A DNA stretch of 7,325 nt from Deltaproteobacteria bacterium. Its GTDB lineage: Bacteria > Myxococcota > B64-G9. The position numbers were made by a program, and so were the translations under genes. The stretch lies in the NCBI GenBank assembly GCA_030591745.1, contig JAUVAM010000178.1, forward strand, positions 1 to 7,325, written 5' to 3'. The notes beneath the pieces are model-generated. The model ran no database searches. It was given only the letters and a program-made list of their open reading frames with translations, and had not been told where the DNA came from. This document shows, one piece after another, positions 5,808 through 7,325 of this stretch (its first letter is position 1; the number at the start of each line of letters is the position of its first letter).

Positions 5808-7175
5808 CTATTCCATGCCCAATTTCAAAACGCGGTAACGAATGGACCTGAATGAAATACCGAGAAGCTTGGCCGCATCCTTCTTCGTTCCGCCACTGAG
5901 GACAAGGGCCTGATTGATCAGCTTGCGCTCCACACCCGCCAAGATCGAATCGAGCTCAATGCCCTCTTCCGGCAAAACCAGGTCCCCCAGATCCACCTCG
6001 GCGCTTCTGCGCTTCAGGTGATCGACGAACAACTCCGCGCCCAGGGGGCGGTGCCCGCCCAGGGCCACGGCGCGCTCAACCAAATTCTCGAGTTCGCGCA
6101 CGTTGCCGGGAAAATCGTAAGCCCTCAAGGCATCCAAGGCCTCGTCCAGGACCATGGAAGGAGGGTCCTCCGCTTCCGCGCAGAGCTTGGCCACAAAATG
6201 CCGAACCAGGTCCGGCACATCATCCAGGCGCTCCCTGAGCGCCGGCAGATGGATGCGGATGACGTTGAGTCGATAAAAAAGATCTTCTCGAAATCGCCCT
6301 TCGGCCACCTCGGACTCCAGATCCCTGTTGGTGGCGGCCACCAGGCGCACATCCACCGGCCTGTCCTTTCCCTCGCCCAAGCGCCTTACCTTTCGCTCTT
6401 GCAAGACCCGCAGCAGCTTGACCTGAACCGGGGCAGGCACCTCGGCGATCTCATCTAAAAAAACCGTCCCACCCTCGGCCAATTCAAACAATCCCTTGCG
6501 ATCCGCGGTGGCACCGGTGAAAGCACCGCGCTGATGACCAAAAAGCTCACTCTCAAGCAAGGTTTCCGGAATCGAACTGCAATCGATGGGCACAAAAGGT
6601 GCCTTGTTGCGCGTTGATCGGAAGTGAATGGCACGAGCCACCAGTTCTTTACCCGTGCCGCTCTCGCCGCTGATCACCACCGTGGATTTTGAAGGAGCCA
6701 CCTGTTCGATCAGGCGATAAACTTCTTGCATACGAGGGCTGCGCCCCACCATGCCAAAGAAATCATAGCGCCCGGTCAATTCGACCCGCATGGTGACGTT
6801 TTCACGAAGCAGGCGCTGCCGCTCCAAAGCACGCTGCATCACCACCCGAATCTCTTCGACCTGGAAGGGCTTTTGGATGTAATCATAGGCCCCCAGCTTG
6901 ATGGCCTCCATGGCCGTGGCATCGGTAGCGAAGGCGGTGACGACGATGACCTCCACGGCCGGATTCCGTTTCTTGATGGCCTTTAAGAGTTCCAGGCCCC
7001 CCGGCCCCTTCATCTTCAGATCGGTGATGACCAGCTTGGGCTCTTTGTCATCAAAGAGCTTGAGCGCCTCCTTCACCCCGGAGGCGGATCGGGTACTCCA
7101 TCCATCCTGCTGACAAAAAATCTCAAGAAACTCGCGCATGCTGCGCTCGTCGTCCACAATCAATATTTCGCTCAT
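5808..7175 (-). CDS. pilR: Sigma-54-dependent response regulator, NtrC family (PilR-like)
   Basis: This 455-aa cytoplasmic transcription activator has an intact three-domain layout. Receiver, residues 1-120: acidic pocket D8-D9, phospho-acceptor D52 in TDLKM, T80 and K102. AAA+ domain, about 138-370: Walker A GESGTGKE (170-177), sigma-54-contacting GAFTGA (217-222), Walker B GGTVFLDE (235-242), arginine-finger region [11 protein letters not shown] (295-305) and PGNVREL (356-362). Fis-type helix-turn-helix at 431-453: [18 protein letters not shown], wording typical of PilR. ATG 7175 starts the receiver at once ([10 protein letters not shown]) and has AGGGAG at 7181-7186 with a 5-nt spacer; the open frame to 7250 overlaps the kinase gene and is rejected. 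It starts 1 nt after the kinase stop, so the pair is co-translated. Adjacent pilins and their sigma-54 promoter support PilR identity over other NtrC paralogues. Confidence 0.9.
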   Translation of the reverse strand: MSEILIVDDERSMREFLEIFCQQDGWSTRSASGVKEALKLFDDKEPKLVITDLKMKGPGGLELLKAIKKRNPAVEVIVVTAFATDATAMEAIKLGAYDYIQKPFQVEEIRVVMQRALERQRLLRENVTMRVELTGRYDFFGMVGRSPRMQEVYRLIEQVAPSKSTVVISGESGTGKELVARAIHFRSTRNKAPFVPIDCSSIPETLLESELFGHQRGAFTGATADRKGLFELAEGGTVFLDEIAEVPAPVQVKLLRVLQERKVRRLGEGKDRPVDVRLVAATNRDLESEVAEGRFREDLFYRLNVIRIHLPALRERLDDVPDLVRHFVAKLCAEAEDPPSMVLDEALDALRAYDFPGNVRELENLVERAVALGGHRPLGAELFVDHLKRRSAEVDLGDLVLPEEGIELDSILAGVERKLINQALVLSGGTKKDAAKLLGISFRSIRYRVLKLGME

Positions 7176-7176
7176 G

Positions 7177-7325
7177 TCAACTCCCTGGCAGACGGAAGAT
7201 AAACTCAGCGCCACCCGCTTCGGACCGACCCAACTCCACAACGCCTCCATGGGCTTCAGCGATTTGACTCACCGAGGCCAAGCCCAGACCCGTACCCAGG
7301 TCTTTGCTCGTGAAAAAGGGCTCAA
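7177..7325 (-). CDS. pilS: Sensor histidine kinase C-terminus (PilS-like), truncated by window edge
   Basis: This is the 3' end of a sensor kinase gene, missing from simple start-to-stop searches because its start lies outside the window. The last 48 codons read EPFFTSKDLGTGLGLASVSQ, then IAEAHGGVVEL and AEFIFRLPGS, followed by TGA (7179-7177). EPFFTSK is the F-box and GTGLGLA the G2 box of the HATPase_c ATP lid; the tail is the final beta strand. The catalytic His, N box and G1 box lie beyond the edge. One base separates its stop from the regulator's ATG. It is the likely phosphodonor of the adjacent PilR-like regulator. The input domain cannot be seen, so the name pilS depends on context. 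Confidence 0.85.
   Translation of the reverse strand, partial: EPFFTSKDLGTGLGLASVSQIAEAHGGVVELGRSEAGGAEFIFRLPGS

Noticed and set aside
5654..5851. A small plus-strand frame of 65 codons across the pilR-pilin gap
   Set aside because: It overlaps the sigma-54 promoter and the 3' end of the regulator gene, and shows no recognisable domain.

Overview
The window is a type IV pilus locus from a Gram-negative bacterium. The sequence is GC-rich, all genes are tightly packed, and the features are two convergent gene blocks. A PilS/PilR-type two-component pair followed by pilins, with a PilH/PilI-like ABC transporter next door, is the arrangement known from Myxococcus xanthus and related former Deltaproteobacteria. 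That lineage (Myxococcota, Desulfobacterota or Bdellovibrionota-like) is my best guess, but it rests on gene order and protein style only.

Plus strand, 1-3715: an ABC exporter ATPase (5' end outside the window), its ABC-2 type permease (start codon directly abutting the ATPase stop codon) and, 19 bp later, a large polytopic membrane protein with the N-terminal signature of DUF2723 (GT-C-like, related to protein O-mannosyltransferases). These look like one operon.

Minus strand, 7325-3733: the last 48 codons of a sensor histidine kinase (PilS-like), a complete sigma-54-dependent NtrC-family response regulator (PilR-like, 455 aa), a 193-bp intergenic region with a well-matched -24/-12 (sigma-54) promoter and CGCAA/TTGCG dyads, then three consecutive type IV pilin genes. 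The pilins differ in sequence, but each has exactly four cysteines, an acidic DxDxD loop near the C-terminus and a final tyrosine, so they look like a diverged tandem family. The two blocks meet tail to tail with only 17 bp between stop codons and no visible terminator.

Proposed working model (inference): PilS senses a signal and phosphorylates PilR. PilR with sigma-54 RNA polymerase switches on the three-pilin operon. The ABC transporter and the DUF2723 protein serve pilus assembly, or modification of pilins or of another envelope polymer. Start sites were re-chosen for four minus-strand genes: the longest open frames begin too far upstream, and ribosome-binding sites plus prepilin leader lengths point to shorter proteins. 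No RNA gene, CRISPR array, insertion sequence or phage element was seen, and no gene-free stretch exceeds 300 bases.
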